DNA of 64,000 nucleotides from Pseudomonadota bacterium (GCA_020161215.1 JAIUOM010000003.1:1-64000), one strand, 5' to 3'; positions 37,732 through 46,589 are shown, numbered from the stretch's first letter. Notes: generated by a model not told the origin, from the letters alone. Program-made: numbers and translations.

Positions 37732-39414
37732 ATGCCCGACTCCTCGCCCCACACCCCCGCCCCCCCGACGCCGGACGAAGACCTGAACCCGCTGGCGCCG
37801 TTCCGCCACGGGGTGTTCGCGATGCTGTGGAGCACCTGGTTGATCGCCAACCTGTGCATGTGGATGAACGACGTGGCGGCGGCCTGGCTGATGACCACGC
37901 TGACCAGCAAGCCGATCTGGGTGGCCCTGGTGCAAACGGCGGCCACCCTGCCGGTGTTCCTGCTCGGCCTGCCCTCGGGGGCGCTGGCCGACATCCTGGA
38001 CCGCAAGCGCTTTCTGTTCTTCACCCAGGTGTGGGTGGCGGTGGTCGGCACCTTGCTGGCGCTGGCCATCTTCCTGAAGGTGGTCAATCCGCCGCTGCTG
38101 CTGATGCTGCTGTTCCTGAACGGCGTGGGCCTGGCGCTGCGCTGGCCGGTGTTCTCGGCCATCGTGCCCGAGCTGGTGCCCCGCTCGCAGCTGCCGGCGG
38201 CGCTGGCGCTGAACGGGGTGTCGATGAACACCTCGCGCATCCTGGGGCCGCTGATCGCCGGCGCCATCATCGCCAGCCTGGGCAGCGCCTGGGTGTTTCT
38301 GCTCAACGCCGCGCTGTCCATCGTGGCGGCGGTGGTCATCACGCGCTGGAAGCGCGAGCACCGCCCCGACCCGCTGGGGCGCGAAAGCCTGCGCGGCGCC
38401 ATGCGCGTGGGCCTGCAGTACGTGGCGCAGTCCTACCACCTGAAGGGCGTGCTGATCCGCATCGCCATCTTCTTCTTTCACTCCACCGCGCTGATGGCGC
38501 TGCTGCCCCTGGTGGCGCGCGACACCAAGGGCGGCGACGCCGGCACCTTCACCGTGCTGCTGGCGGCCATGGGCGCCGGCGCCGTGGCGTCTTCGTTCGC
38601 GCTGCCGCGCCTGCGCCAGATGTTCGCGCGCGATCGCCTGGTGCTGCTGGGCGCCGGCACGCAGGCGGTGGTGATGGCGGTGATGGCCTTCAACACCCAT
38701 CTCTGGCTGGGCGTGCTGGCCATGGCCATGGGCGGCGCGGCCTGGTTGACCACCGCCAATTCGCTCAGCGTGTCGGCGCAGATCAGCCTGCCGGACTGGG
38801 TGCGGGCACGCGGCATGTCGATGTACCAGATGGCCATCATGGGGGCCACGGCCTCGGGCGCGGCGGTGTGGGGGCAGATCGCCACCTGGGCCGGCGTGCC
38901 GATGGCCCTGGCCCTGGCCGCCGCCACCGGCTTCGTGGTGATGGTCCTGGCCTGCTGGCTCTGGCCCGACCGCGGCGTCATGGAAGACCCCACGCCGGCC
39001 GGCCCGATGCCGCGCCCGCAGGTGACCACGCCGCCGGAAAGCGGCCACGTGGTGGTCACCGTGGAATACCGCATCGACCCGGCCAAGGCCCCGGCTTTCC
39101 GGCGCCTGATGGAGGAAAGCCGCCGCTCACGCCTGCGCCAGGGCGCCGTGGCCTGGGAGCTGCTGTCCGACATCAACGACCCGGCGCGCTACCTGGAGGT
39201 GATCGAGGACGCCTCCTGGACCGACCACCTGCGCCGCTTCGAGCGCACCAGCGCGGCCGACGCGGCGCTGCGCGAGCGCAAGCTGGCCTTTCACCTCGGC
39301 GAGGACCCGCCGGTGGTGCGCCGCGCGGTGCGCGAGAGCACGGTGCGCGGTGAGCGCCCGGCGTTCAGCGACGCCAACGTGCGCACGGCCATGACCGACC
39401 GGGGCGAAATGTAG
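37732..39414 (+). CDS. MFS transporter with C-terminal monooxygenase-like (ABM) domain
   Basis: A 560-residue protein. Residues ~15-430 are an MFS_3-type exporter (enterobactin exporter/transmembrane secretion effector family), with LLGLPSGALADILDRKRFLFF between helices 2 and 3. The last ~120 residues are soluble and include VVVTVEYRIDPAKAPAFRRL, resembling an antibiotic-biosynthesis-monooxygenase dimeric alpha/beta barrel. By family the first part exports small molecules; the tail's role is unknown. ATG 37711 is an alternative start. Confidence 0.85.
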   Translation: MPDSSPHTPAPPTPDEDLNPLAPFRHGVFAMLWSTWLIANLCMWMNDVAAAWLMTTLTSKPIWVALVQTAATLPVFLLGLPSGALADILDRKRFLFFTQVWVAVVGTLLALAIFLKVVNPPLLLMLLFLNGVGLALRWPVFSAIVPELVPRSQLPAALALNGVSMNTSRILGPLIAGAIIASLGSAWVFLLNAALSIVAAVVITRWKREHRPDPLGRESLRGAMRVGLQYVAQSYHLKGVLIRIAIFFFHSTALMALLPLVARDTKGGDAGTFTVLLAAMGAGAVASSFALPRLRQMFARDRLVLLGAGTQAVVMAVMAFNTHLWLGVLAMAMGGAAWLTTANSLSVSAQISLPDWVRARGMSMYQMAIMGATASGAAVWGQIATWAGVPMALALAAATGFVVMVLACWLWPDRGVMEDPTPAGPMPRPQVTTPPESGHVVVTVEYRIDPAKAPAFRRLMEESRRSRLRQGAVAWELLSDINDPARYLEVIEDASWTDHLRRFERTSAADAALRERKLAFHLGEDPPVVRRAVRESTVRGERPAFSDANVRTAMTDRGEM

Positions 39415-39429
39415 GCTTGCCGGTAGCCC

Positions 39430-39500
39430 GTTCCAGGTCAAATCCGGCCTGGGCCGGCGTGGGGAAATCCTGATCTGCTCTTGTAAATAGAGCAAATCCC
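39430..39500 (-). repeat. Family A palindromic repeat, copy 10
   Basis: On the minus strand: TTTGCTCTATTTACAAGAGC, TCAGG and CCACGCCGGCCCAGGCC. The AT-rich end forms an extra small stem (GCTCT/AGAGC). It lies after the MFS gene. Confidence 0.65.
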
Positions 39501-39530
39501 CTCATGCCGATTGGCGCTCAAACCACAAGA

Positions 39531-39615
39531 ACCGTTCAGGCTGAGCTTGTCGAAGCCCGGGACAGCGTTTCGACAAGCCTGTCCTGAGCCCGTCGAAGGG
39601 CTCAACGCGAACGGT
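39531..39615. repeat. REP-like palindromic element
   Basis: An 85 bp element bounded by ACCGTTC and GAACGGT, with inner TGAGCTTGTCGAAG and TTCGACAAGC and CCTGAGCCCGTCGAAGGGCT. This motif set (GAGCTTGTCGAA and its variants) is a widespread proteobacterial REP-type repeat. It lies between convergent genes, the usual place. Confidence 0.8.
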
Positions 39616-39640
39616 TGATATTTTTGAACGCCTTTTGGTA

Positions 39641-40408
39641 TCAGTCGTTGGCCGGCGCCCCGTCCACGAACACCCGCAGCTGGCCGGGCTGGAACGGCGT
39701 CCAGGCCTCGTCGCAGGTCAGTGGCGTGGTGGCCACCACGGCCACCCGGTCGTCGGGCGTGGTGTGCTCGGCGAAGTTCACCGCCAGATCCTCGTCGGAC
39801 AGGCGCGCGCTGGCGAACGGGTGCTGGCGCACCACGTAGCACAGCTTGGTGGAGGCGTGCGCCCACAGCGCCTCGCCGTTGGACAGCAGCATGTTGAAGG
39901 TGCCGTGGCGCGCCACCTGGGGCACCAGCTCGGCCAGGGTGCGCGTCAGCTCGCCCACCGGCGGCACACTGGCGTGCGCCTTGGCCAGCTCCTGCATCAA
40001 CCAGCAGAAGGCCTGCTCGCTGTCGGTGCCGCCCACCGGGCGGAAATTCCCGTGCAGGCGCGGCGCGTAGTTCTTCAGGTCGCCGTTGTGCGCGAACACC
40101 CAGTAGCGCCCCCACAGCTCGCGCACGAAGGGGTGGCAGTTTTCCAGCTGCACGGGGCCGACGGTGGCCTTGCGGATGTGCGAGATGACGTTGCGGCTCT
40201 TGATCGGGTAGCGCCGGATCAGCTCGGCCACCGGCGAATCGGCGGCCGGCGCGCTGTCGACGAACAAGCGCGCGCCACGCCCCTCGAAAAAGGCGATGCC
40301 CCAGCCGTCGGCGTGGTGGTCGGTGCGCCCGCCGCGTTGGGCGAAACCGGCGAACGAAAACGTCACGTCGGTGGGGGTATTGCAGTTCATGCCGAGCAGT
40401 TGGCACAT
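39641..40408 (-). CDS. Class II glutamine amidotransferase (YafJ-like)
   Basis: A 255-residue Ntn-hydrolase amidotransferase domain with no synthase domain attached. Cys2 of MCQLLGMN is the nucleophile; also seen are GWGIAFFEG, NVISHIRKATVGP, HPFVRELWGRYWVFAHNGDL and GGTDSEQAF, matching YafJ/DUF4-type GATase_4 proteins. Its biological substrate is unknown. It ends the minus-strand pair with the DHA2 exporter gene (3 bp between). Confidence 0.9.
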   Translation of the reverse strand: MCQLLGMNCNTPTDVTFSFAGFAQRGGRTDHHADGWGIAFFEGRGARLFVDSAPAADSPVAELIRRYPIKSRNVISHIRKATVGPVQLENCHPFVRELWGRYWVFAHNGDLKNYAPRLHGNFRPVGGTDSEQAFCWLMQELAKAHASVPPVGELTRTLAELVPQVARHGTFNMLLSNGEALWAHASTKLCYVVRQHPFASARLSDEDLAVNFAEHTTPDDRVAVVATTPLTCDEAWTPFQPGQLRVFVDGAPAND

Positions 40409-40411
40409 GGC

Positions 40412-41902
40412 TCAGTTGTCTCCGGTCGGTGGGGGCGTCGGCCGTGGCTCGGTGTGCAGGTGGCGTGCCGCCAGCATGGCCAGCGCGCACAGCACGGCCA
40501 GCATCACGAACACCTCGTTGAACGCGCTCAGGCGCTCGGGGCTGAGCGCCTGGTTCGCCAGCGAATCGCCGTGCACCGCCAGGCGCCATTCGAGCACGAT
40601 GCCGCACAGGCTGACACCCGCCGCGCCGCCCAGCATGCGCACGAAATTGACCACGCTGGAGCCCTGGGCCATCTGCGCGCGGTCCAGGCCGCGCATGGCA
40701 CCCAGGTTCAGCGAGGGCAGGATGAAGCCCAGGCCGATGCGCCCGACGATGGTCCAGGCGGTCAGCCACCACAGGCTGCTGCCCAGGCCCACGGTGAGCA
40801 TGCCGGCGAAGGACAGCGCCAGCAGCGCCAGCCCGATGTTCACCAGCAGGCTGGCCGGCATGCGGTCGGCCAGCCGCGCCACCACGGCGATGGCGCCGGC
40901 CAGCACCAGGCCCGAGGGCAGCAGGATGGTGCCCACGTGGGCCGCCGACAGGCCCAGCGCCGTCTGCAGGTAGACCGGCAGCAGGTAGGTCGAGCCGAAC
41001 AGCGCCGTGCCGTAGATCAGGGCCACCAGCGCGCCCATGGCGAAGGCGCGGTTGCCGAACAGCGCCAGGTTGAGCAGCGGCACCCGCCCGCGGCGCGGCA
41101 GCCAGCGCAGCCACAGCACGAAGGCCAAAAAGGAGCCCAGCGCCAGTGCCAGCAGGGTGCTGGCCTGCCAGGCCGGCCCCTGGCGCAGCGCGACCAGGCC
41201 GTTCAGCAGGCTCAGCGTGCCCAGGCTGCCCAGCAGCAGGCCGACCCAGTCCAGCGGCACGCCACGGCTGCCCGGCACGTCGCCCGGGCCGGTCACCGGC
41301 ACGTAACGCCGCCCCAGCCACAGCGAAGCCAGGCAGAACGGGATCACCATGAAAAAGATCGAGCGCCAGCCAAACCAGTCCACCAGCAGGCCGCCGATGG
41401 ACGGGCCGAGCGCCGGCGCCAGCACCACGCCCATGCCGAACACGCCGCTGGCGCGGCCCTGCTCGTGCGGCTCGAAGGCGCGCATGATGATGATGGCCGG
41501 AATCGGCTGCACCACACCGGCGGCCAACCCCTCGGTCACGCGCGCCGCCAGCACCAGCGGAAAGTTCTGCGCGAAGCCGCCCAACACGCCACCGGCCATC
41601 AGCAGCAGCATGCAGCCGGCGTAGGTGCGGCGGTAGCCAAAGCGCTCCAGCAGCCAGGGCGTGGTGAGCATCGACACGGTGGTCGCCACCATGAAGCCGC
41701 TGGTCACCCACTGCGCGCGCGACTGGCCCAGCTCGAACTGGTGCGACAGGCCCGGAATCGCCACGTTGACCACCGTGGAGGACATGATGGAGGCCATGGT
41801 GCCGACCATCACCGACAGCAGCAGCAGCCAGCGGTAGCGTTCGCCGTGGCGGGCATGCAGTTCGGCCGTGCTGCCCAGCGGGGGAGGAAAAGAAGCGTTC
41901 AT
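40412..41902 (-). CDS. DHA2-family multidrug efflux MFS transporter (EmrB/QacA type)
   Basis: A 496-residue membrane protein with about fourteen helices. Motif A region LLERFGYRRTYAGCMLLL and motif C-like GVVLAPALGPSIGGLLVDWF mark the drug:H+ antiporter-2 family. No EmrA-type adaptor gene is adjacent, so it may act alone at the inner membrane. Its substrate is unknown. Divergent from the cytochrome gene. Confidence 0.9.
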   Translation of the reverse strand: MNASFPPPLGSTAELHARHGERYRWLLLLSVMVGTMASIMSSTVVNVAIPGLSHQFELGQSRAQWVTSGFMVATTVSMLTTPWLLERFGYRRTYAGCMLLLMAGGVLGGFAQNFPLVLAARVTEGLAAGVVQPIPAIIIMRAFEPHEQGRASGVFGMGVVLAPALGPSIGGLLVDWFGWRSIFFMVIPFCLASLWLGRRYVPVTGPGDVPGSRGVPLDWVGLLLGSLGTLSLLNGLVALRQGPAWQASTLLALALGSFLAFVLWLRWLPRRGRVPLLNLALFGNRAFAMGALVALIYGTALFGSTYLLPVYLQTALGLSAAHVGTILLPSGLVLAGAIAVVARLADRMPASLLVNIGLALLALSFAGMLTVGLGSSLWWLTAWTIVGRIGLGFILPSLNLGAMRGLDRAQMAQGSSVVNFVRMLGGAAGVSLCGIVLEWRLAVHGDSLANQALSPERLSAFNEVFVMLAVLCALAMLAARHLHTEPRPTPPPTGDN

Positions 41903-41958
41903 GCGATCGGCAAAGGGACGGCGGCCAGCATAACGCCTGCGGTGCTACCATGGCCGGC

Positions 41959-42336
41959 ATGTCCATGGCACCCCTATTCTCGACTCGCCGCATCGCGCCG
42001 CTGCTGTGGGTCGCGGCCGGTCTGTTGGGCGGCGTGGCGGCGGCGCAGACGCCCGTGGCCGCGGCACCCGACGGCGCCGTGCTGGCCACGCAGATGGGCT
42101 GCCTGAACTGTCATGGCGCCGTGCCGCGCGGCGACTCTCCGGCGTTCCAGGCCCTGCGCGAGCGTGCCGCGCGCCGCGAAGGCGACCCGGCCCAGCGGGC
42201 CGACCACTGGCTGCGGGAGATGCGCGAGTCCGGTCAGGGCCGCCACGCCATCGTGACGCACCGCCAGGTGTCGGACGCCTCGGCGCGCGCGCTGATGACC
42301 TGGCTGGCCAGCCGGCCAACGCAAGCCGTCAACTGA
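41959..42336 (+). CDS. Small periplasmic c-type cytochrome
   Basis: A 125-residue single-haem cytochrome c: signal peptide (PLLWVAAGLLGGVAAAQ), then GCLNCHG with the CxxCH haem site and a downstream methionine (LREMRESGQG) that may be the axial ligand. It resembles cytochrome c553/c4 domains. A TACCAT box (41946-41951) ends 7 nt before ATG 41959, suggesting a leaderless message; ATG 41950 would overlap that box. Its redox partner is unknown. Confidence 0.8.
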   Translation: MSMAPLFSTRRIAPLLWVAAGLLGGVAAAQTPVAAAPDGAVLATQMGCLNCHGAVPRGDSPAFQALRERAARREGDPAQRADHWLREMRESGQGRHAIVTHRQVSDASARALMTWLASRPTQAVN

Positions 42337-42547
42337 GCGGCGCGGGCGTGTCCGCCGCCGCGGCGCAGGCGCGGCACACACAGGCTTGGCCGCGCGCCTC
42401 GGGCGGTATGCGGGCCAGCAGTTCGGCGCTGAAATGTTGCTGCGTGCACCAGCAGGGCGGCTGCGGCTGGCCGGTGGCGCGCGCCGTTTCCATCGCGCAC
42501 CGATTGGGCTGCCCGCACAAGGGGCAGTGGCAGGGATCAAGGTTCAT
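42329..42547 (-). CDS. Cysteine-rich CWC-type small protein
   Basis: A 72-residue protein starting MNLDPCHCPLCGQPNRCAME, with PPCWC and a final CVCRAC: nine cysteines in 72 residues. The pattern CPLCG...C...CWC fits the cysteine-rich CWC family (PF14375), probably zinc binding, of unknown role. It overlaps the 3' end of the cytochrome gene on the other strand by 8 bp and is divergent from the DksA-like gene (54 bp). Confidence 0.8.
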   Translation of the reverse strand: MNLDPCHCPLCGQPNRCAMETARATGQPQPPCWCTQQHFSAELLARIPPEARGQACVCRACAAAADTPAPLS

Positions 42548-42601
42548 GCGGGTGGTATTCTGCGGGAAGACCACAGGATAGGACACAGGAGAATCTTGAC
42601 C

Positions 42602-42976
42602 ATGAGCCACGCCCTGACCGAACCGCAGGTGAAGGAGCTGAAAGGCCTGCTGCTGGCCCGCCGCGCGGATCTGCAGGCGCAGATGCAGCGCAACCGCGCC
42701 AACCTGGCACCGACTGAAAACACCGCCGGCAGTGTCTCGCAAGACGAAAACGCGCGCCTGGCCAACCAGACGCGCGAGATCGACAGCGTGTTGACCGACC
42801 TGGACCTGCAAGAACTGGCGCGCATCGAGCGCGCGCTGGAGGCCATGGACGAGGGCAATTACGGCCGTTGCGAGGAATGCGACTGCCACATCCCGTTCGA
42901 GCGCCTGAAGATCGAGCCCATGACCCAGCACTGCGTGCGCTGCAAGTCGCTGCGGGAACAGCAGGGCGCGCGCTGA
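42602..42976 (+). CDS. TraR/DksA-family zinc finger protein
   Basis: A 124-residue protein: a coiled coil over the first ~85 residues, then the zinc finger CEECDCHIPFERLKIEPMTQ ending in HCVRC. DksA proteins enter the RNA polymerase secondary channel with ppGpp. It is shorter than canonical DksA (~150), lacks its N-terminal part, and the coiled-coil tip has SQDENARLANQ rather than the DxxDxA of DksA, so it is more likely a DksA-like paralogue. Confidence 0.85.
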   Translation: MSHALTEPQVKELKGLLLARRADLQAQMQRNRANLAPTENTAGSVSQDENARLANQTREIDSVLTDLDLQELARIERALEAMDEGNYGRCEECDCHIPFERLKIEPMTQHCVRCKSLREQQGAR

Positions 42977-42992
42977 CGCGGCCGGTTCAGGC

Positions 42993-44357
42993 TCAACCCC
43001 GGCGCAGCTGGGCCAGCGCGGCCTCGACGCCCTGGCCCAGCGCCAGCAGCGCGTGGTCACGCCCACCACTGGCGGCCAGCATCAGGCCGACCGGCGCCTC
43101 GCCCGGCGCGTGGCAGGGCAGGGACAGCGCGCAGCCGTCCAGAAAGTTGATGAACGAGGGGTTGCGCAGCATCAGCCCGTTGGCGGCAAAGTAGGCCTCG
43201 TCGCTGGCCTGCAGCTCGGCGATGCGCGGCGCCACCAGGGGCACGGTGGGCATCAGCAGGGCGTCGAAGCCGTCGATGCGCGCGCCGACCTGGGCGATCC
43301 AGCGCCGCCGCGCCGCCAGCAGATCAATGTAGTCGGCCGCGCCCATCGCCCGCCCGCCCTCGATGCGGGCCCCGACGCGCGGGTCGTAGTCGGCCGCGCG
43401 CGTGGCCAGCAGCGGGCGGTGCCAGGCCCAGGCCTCGGCGCCGGCCAGGGAACCGCGCGCGTACAAGCGCGCCAGTTCATCGAATTCGGGCACGGCGAGG
43501 CGGTGCAGGTGCGCACCGGCGGCCCGCAGCACGGCGCAGGCGCGCTCGAAGGCCGCCGACACGCTGGCGTCCATGCCGTTCAGCACCTGGGTCTCGGGCA
43601 CGGCGAAGCGGGCATCGCGCAACGGGCGGGCGGGCGGCGCGGCGGGCGGCTCGCCGGCCAGGATGGCGTCCACCACGGCGCAGCAGCGCACGCTGGCGGC
43701 CAACGGGCCGATGGAGTCGAGCGAAGCCGACAGCGGCAGCACCCCCGCCATCGACACCCGGCGCGCGGTCGGCTTGAAGCCGGTGAGGCCGCACAGCGCC
43801 GAGGGGATGCGCACCGAGCCGCCGGTGTCCGAGCCGATGCCGACCACCGCCATGCCGTCGCTCACCGACACCGCCGCGCCCGACGAGGAGCCCCCGGGAA
43901 TGCGCCCGGCGGCGCGGTCCCAGGGATTGCGCGGCGTGCCATGGTGCGGGTTCAGCCCCAAACCGGAAAAGGCGAACTCGGTCATGTTGGTGCGCCCGAC
44001 GATCACCGCGCCGGCGGCGATCAGCCGGTCCACGACCGCGGCGTTGCGGCGCGCCGGTTCGGCATTCTTCAGCACCACCGAGCCGGCGGTGGTGACCTGG
44101 CCGGCGACGTCGAACAGGTCCTTGATCGAGACCGGCAGGCCTTCCAGCGGCGAGCGCACGATGCCCACCGCGCGCAAGGTGTCGGAGGCGCGCGCCGCCG
44201 CCCGCGCCCGCTCGGCGTCCAGCCGCGTGAACGCGCGCGCGCCCTCGCCGGCCGGGTCTTGCGCGCGCGCCAGGGCGGCCTCGGTCAGGGCCTGGGCGCT
44301 GCCGCGGCCGGCGTCCAAATCGGCCGCCAGGGCCTCCAGGGTGGGCAAATGGGACAT
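42993..44357 (-). CDS. Amidase signature family enzyme
   Basis: A 454-residue amidase. The Ser-cisSer-Lys triad is visible: lysine in LPVSIKDLFDVAGQVTTAGS, and the serines in GGSSSGAAVSVSDGMA and GSDTGGSVRIPSALCGLTGF. By family it hydrolyses amides; GatA is less likely because no gatB/gatC lies nearby. Substrate unknown. It begins just upstream of a family A repeat that separates it from metW on the same strand. Confidence 0.9.
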   Translation of the reverse strand: MSHLPTLEALAADLDAGRGSAQALTEAALARAQDPAGEGARAFTRLDAERARAAARASDTLRAVGIVRSPLEGLPVSIKDLFDVAGQVTTAGSVVLKNAEPARRNAAVVDRLIAAGAVIVGRTNMTEFAFSGLGLNPHHGTPRNPWDRAAGRIPGGSSSGAAVSVSDGMAVVGIGSDTGGSVRIPSALCGLTGFKPTARRVSMAGVLPLSASLDSIGPLAASVRCCAVVDAILAGEPPAAPPARPLRDARFAVPETQVLNGMDASVSAAFERACAVLRAAGAHLHRLAVPEFDELARLYARGSLAGAEAWAWHRPLLATRAADYDPRVGARIEGGRAMGAADYIDLLAARRRWIAQVGARIDGFDALLMPTVPLVAPRIAELQASDEAYFAANGLMLRNPSFINFLDGCALSLPCHAPGEAPVGLMLAASGGRDHALLALGQGVEAALAQLRRG

Positions 44358-44360
44358 GAT

Positions 44361-44418
44361 TGACTACAAAATAGATAGCTAACCAGGCAATTGGGACGCC
44401 GAGCTACGGCCTTTTTAC
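44361..44418 (+). repeat. Family A palindromic repeat, copy 11 (reaches the metW stop)
   Basis: GACTACAAAATAGATAGCTA, CCAGGCAATTGGGACGCCGA and a CTTTTTA tail. The TAA stop of metW, read on the other strand, falls in that T tail (44415-44417). Confidence 0.75.
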
Positions 44419-45005
44419 CGCCGAATGCGCTCCAGCTTGAACACCGCGGTGCTGGCGCGCAGATTCGGCAGCCAGCGCAGCACCTGGCCGTCCTGCAGGC
44501 CAAAGGCGTCCAGCACGCGCAGGCCGTTCTTGCGCGCCAGCGCCGCGAAATCCTGGAAGGTGCCGACGCGGATGTTGGGCGTGTCGTACCACTGGTAGGG
44601 CAGGCGGCGGGTGACCGGCATGCGCCCGCGCAGCACGCTCAGGCGGTTCGGCCAGTGCGCGAAGTTGGGGAAAGCGACGATGCCGATGCGTCCCACGCGC
44701 GCGGTCTCGCGCAGCATGGTCTCGGCGTTGCGCAGGTGCTGCAGGGTGTCGATTTGCAGCACCACGTCGAAACTCTGGTCCTGGAACGCGGCCAGGCCCT
44801 GGTGCAGGTTCAGCTGCAGCACGCTGACCCCGCGGCGCACGCAGGCCAGCAGATTGGCGTCGTCGATCTCGATGCCGTAGCCGCTGCAGCGGCGCTGGCG
44901 CACCAGGTGCTCCAGCAGGGCGCCGTCGCCGCAGCCCAGGTCGAGCACGCGCGAGCCCTCGGGCACCAGCTCGGCGATGATGCGTTGCACGGCGGTGTCG
45001 CTCAT
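44415..45005 (-). CDS. metW: Methionine biosynthesis protein MetW
   Basis: A 196-residue class I methyltransferase-fold protein with motif [18 protein letters not shown] and the MetW-specific [19 protein letters not shown]. MetW is encoded next to MetX in many proteobacteria and has been implicated in homoserine acylation. It overlaps metX by 4 bp, so the two are translationally coupled. Confidence 0.95.
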   Translation of the reverse strand: MSDTAVQRIIAELVPEGSRVLDLGCGDGALLEHLVRQRRCSGYGIEIDDANLLACVRRGVSVLQLNLHQGLAAFQDQSFDVVLQIDTLQHLRNAETMLRETARVGRIGIVAFPNFAHWPNRLSVLRGRMPVTRRLPYQWYDTPNIRVGTFQDFAALARKNGLRVLDAFGLQDGQVLRWLPNLRASTAVFKLERIRR

Positions 45006-46144
45006 TGCGCAGCCCCTGCAATGCTGTCGAAATAGGCGCGCACCACGCCAAGGTAGCGCGGATCGTCGAGCAGGAAGGCGTCGTGCCCGTGCGGCGCGTC
45101 GATCTCGGCGTAGCTGACGTCGCGCCGGTTGTCGAGCAAGGCCTTGACGATCTCGCGCGAGCGGGTGGGCGCGAAACGCCAGTCGGTGCTGAAGCTGACC
45201 AGCAGAAACTGGCTGGTGGCGCGGGCCAGGGCCCGCGTCAGGTCGCCGCCGAAAGTCCGCGCCGGGTCGAAATAGTCCAGCGCGCGGGTGATCAGCAGGT
45301 AGGTATTGGCGTCGAAGTAGTCGCTGAACTTGTCGCCCTGGTAGCGCAGGTAGCTTTCGATCTGGAACTCCACGTCCTGGGTGGAAAAGCGGTAGCCGCT
45401 GGCGTTCTGCGTGACCGCCTCGCGCAACTGGCGCCCGAACTTCTCGTTCATGACGTCGTCGCTCAGGTAGGTGATGTGGCCGATCATGCGCGCGATGCGC
45501 AGGCCGCGCCGCGGCACCACGCCGTGGTGGTAGAAGTCGCCGCCGTGGAAATCGGGGTCGGTGACGATGGCGCGCCGCGCCACCTCGTTGAAGGCGATGT
45601 TCTCGGCCGTCAGGTTAGGCGCGCTGGCCACCACCACGGCGTGGCGCACGCGTTCGGGGTACTGCAAGGTCCAGCCGAGCGCCTGCATGCCGCCCAGGCT
45701 GCCGCCCATGACGGCCGCCAGGCGCTCGATGCCCAGCGCGTCGAGCAGCCGGGCCTGGGCGTTCACCCAGTCTTCGACGGTGACCACCGGAAAGCCGGCG
45801 CCGTACACCTGGCCGGTGTCGGGGTGGATGTGCATCGGGCCGGTGGAGCCGAAGCAGGAGCCGAGGTTGTTGACGCCGATGACGAAAAAGCGGTTGGTGT
45901 CGACCGACTTGCCGGGGCCGACCATGTTGTCCCACCAGCCCTCGCTTTTGTCCTGCCCGGCGTAGACCCCGGCGACATGGTGCGAGGCGTTCAGCGCGTG
46001 GCAGATCAGCACGGCGTTGTCGCGCGCCGCGTTCAGCTCGCCGTAGGTTTCATAGCTCAGGTCGTAGCCGCGGATCGAGGCGCCGCTTTGCAGAGGCAGC
46101 GGGGCGTCGAAATGCAGGGACTGCGGCGTGACGAGAAACGACAT
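45002..46144 (-). CDS. metX: Homoserine O-acyltransferase MetX
   Basis: A 380-residue alpha/beta hydrolase fold enzyme that acylates homoserine in methionine synthesis. Seen: [21 protein letters not shown], the nucleophile elbow [14 protein letters not shown], the aspartate region [12 protein letters not shown] and the histidine in [12 protein letters not shown]. MetX of betaproteobacteria with MetW is often annotated as a succinyltransferase rather than an acetyltransferase; sequence alone does not settle this here. The start [13 protein letters not shown] has no ribosome site; a terminator-like hairpin with a T tract lies directly before it. Confidence 0.94.
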   Translation of the reverse strand: MSFLVTPQSLHFDAPLPLQSGASIRGYDLSYETYGELNAARDNAVLICHALNASHHVAGVYAGQDKSEGWWDNMVGPGKSVDTNRFFVIGVNNLGSCFGSTGPMHIHPDTGQVYGAGFPVVTVEDWVNAQARLLDALGIERLAAVMGGSLGGMQALGWTLQYPERVRHAVVVASAPNLTAENIAFNEVARRAIVTDPDFHGGDFYHHGVVPRRGLRIARMIGHITYLSDDVMNEKFGRQLREAVTQNASGYRFSTQDVEFQIESYLRYQGDKFSDYFDANTYLLITRALDYFDPARTFGGDLTRALARATSQFLLVSFSTDWRFAPTRSREIVKALLDNRRDVSYAEIDAPHGHDAFLLDDPRYLGVVRAYFDSIAGAAQ

Positions 46145-46148
46145 GGCA

Positions 46149-46202
46149 ATAAAAAACCCGGTCCGCCAAATCGAAACCGGGTTGTCTGCGCGTCTCGGGT
46201 TT
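46149..46202 (-). promoter_or_regulatory. Candidate attenuator in the metX leader
   Basis: On the minus strand an 8 bp stem AACCCGGT/ACCGGGTT (46176-46183 with 46155-46162) runs into TTTTTT (46156-46151), ending about 6 nt before the metX ATG. A competing partner AAACCCG (46196-46202) upstream could pair with the same CGGGTTT strand. A terminator with an alternative pairing partner, and no ribosome site, suits a methionine- or SAM-responsive leader. I recognise no known riboswitch class. Confidence 0.55.
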
Positions 46203-46272
46203 AGCGGTATTTGTTTAAGCGCCCGCAAGCAGAGGCAAATCGGCGCTGTGAAAAGCCAGTATAGCGCCCTTG

Positions 46273-46494
46273 TCAGCCCTGGGGCGGCGGCGCGGGGGCC
46301 GCGCCGTCGGCGGCTGGGGGATCGCCTTCGGCGTCCTGGCCCCATTCGGCCCAGTCGTCGCCAAACAGCTCCATCGGGTGCTGGGTGCGGTCGGAGCCGT
46401 TGCCGCAGGCCATGTTGTCGGCCGCGCAGTACTTGTCGCACCCCCAGCACAGACGCTCGGGGTTGGCGGGATGGATGGGAAACTTCTTGGCCAT
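46273..46494 (-). CDS. DUF3079 domain protein
   Basis: A 73-residue acidic protein starting [20 protein letters not shown] then [20 protein letters not shown] and ELFGDDW. The cysteines CWGCDKYC...C suggest a small zinc- or metal-binding protein. This is the DUF3079 family, known from proteobacteria; its function is unknown. It is separate from metX by the leader region. Confidence 0.85.
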   Translation of the reverse strand: MAKKFPIHPANPERLCWGCDKYCAADNMACGNGSDRTQHPMELFGDDWAEWGQDAEGDPPAADGAAPAPPPQG

Positions 46495-46548
46495 CGACTG
46501 CCTTCACGCGCCGGAGCGGGGCCGGCGTGTGAAAGCAGTATAGGCCGC

Positions 46549-46582
46549 GCGCCATGCCCTGTCTCGCGCCAGGGCATGGCGC
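46549..46582. repeat. Strong hairpin between the GDT1-type and DUF3079 genes
   Basis: Perfect 13 bp arms GCGCCATGCCCTG and CAGGGCATGGCGC with an 8 nt loop. No T tract follows on either side. It may act as a transcript-stabilising 3' structure for the GDT1-type gene, which ends at 46590. Confidence 0.7.
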
Positions 46583-46589
46583 GGCGGGC

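Noticed and set aside
42993..44357. The amidase as the GatA subunit of glutamyl-tRNA amidotransferase
   Set aside because: No gatB or gatC is near and the gene sits among unrelated genes; it is better left as a general amidase.
46149..46272. SAM-II or other known SAM riboswitch before metX
   Set aside because: I could not match any known SAM riboswitch consensus; only the attenuator-like pairing is supported.
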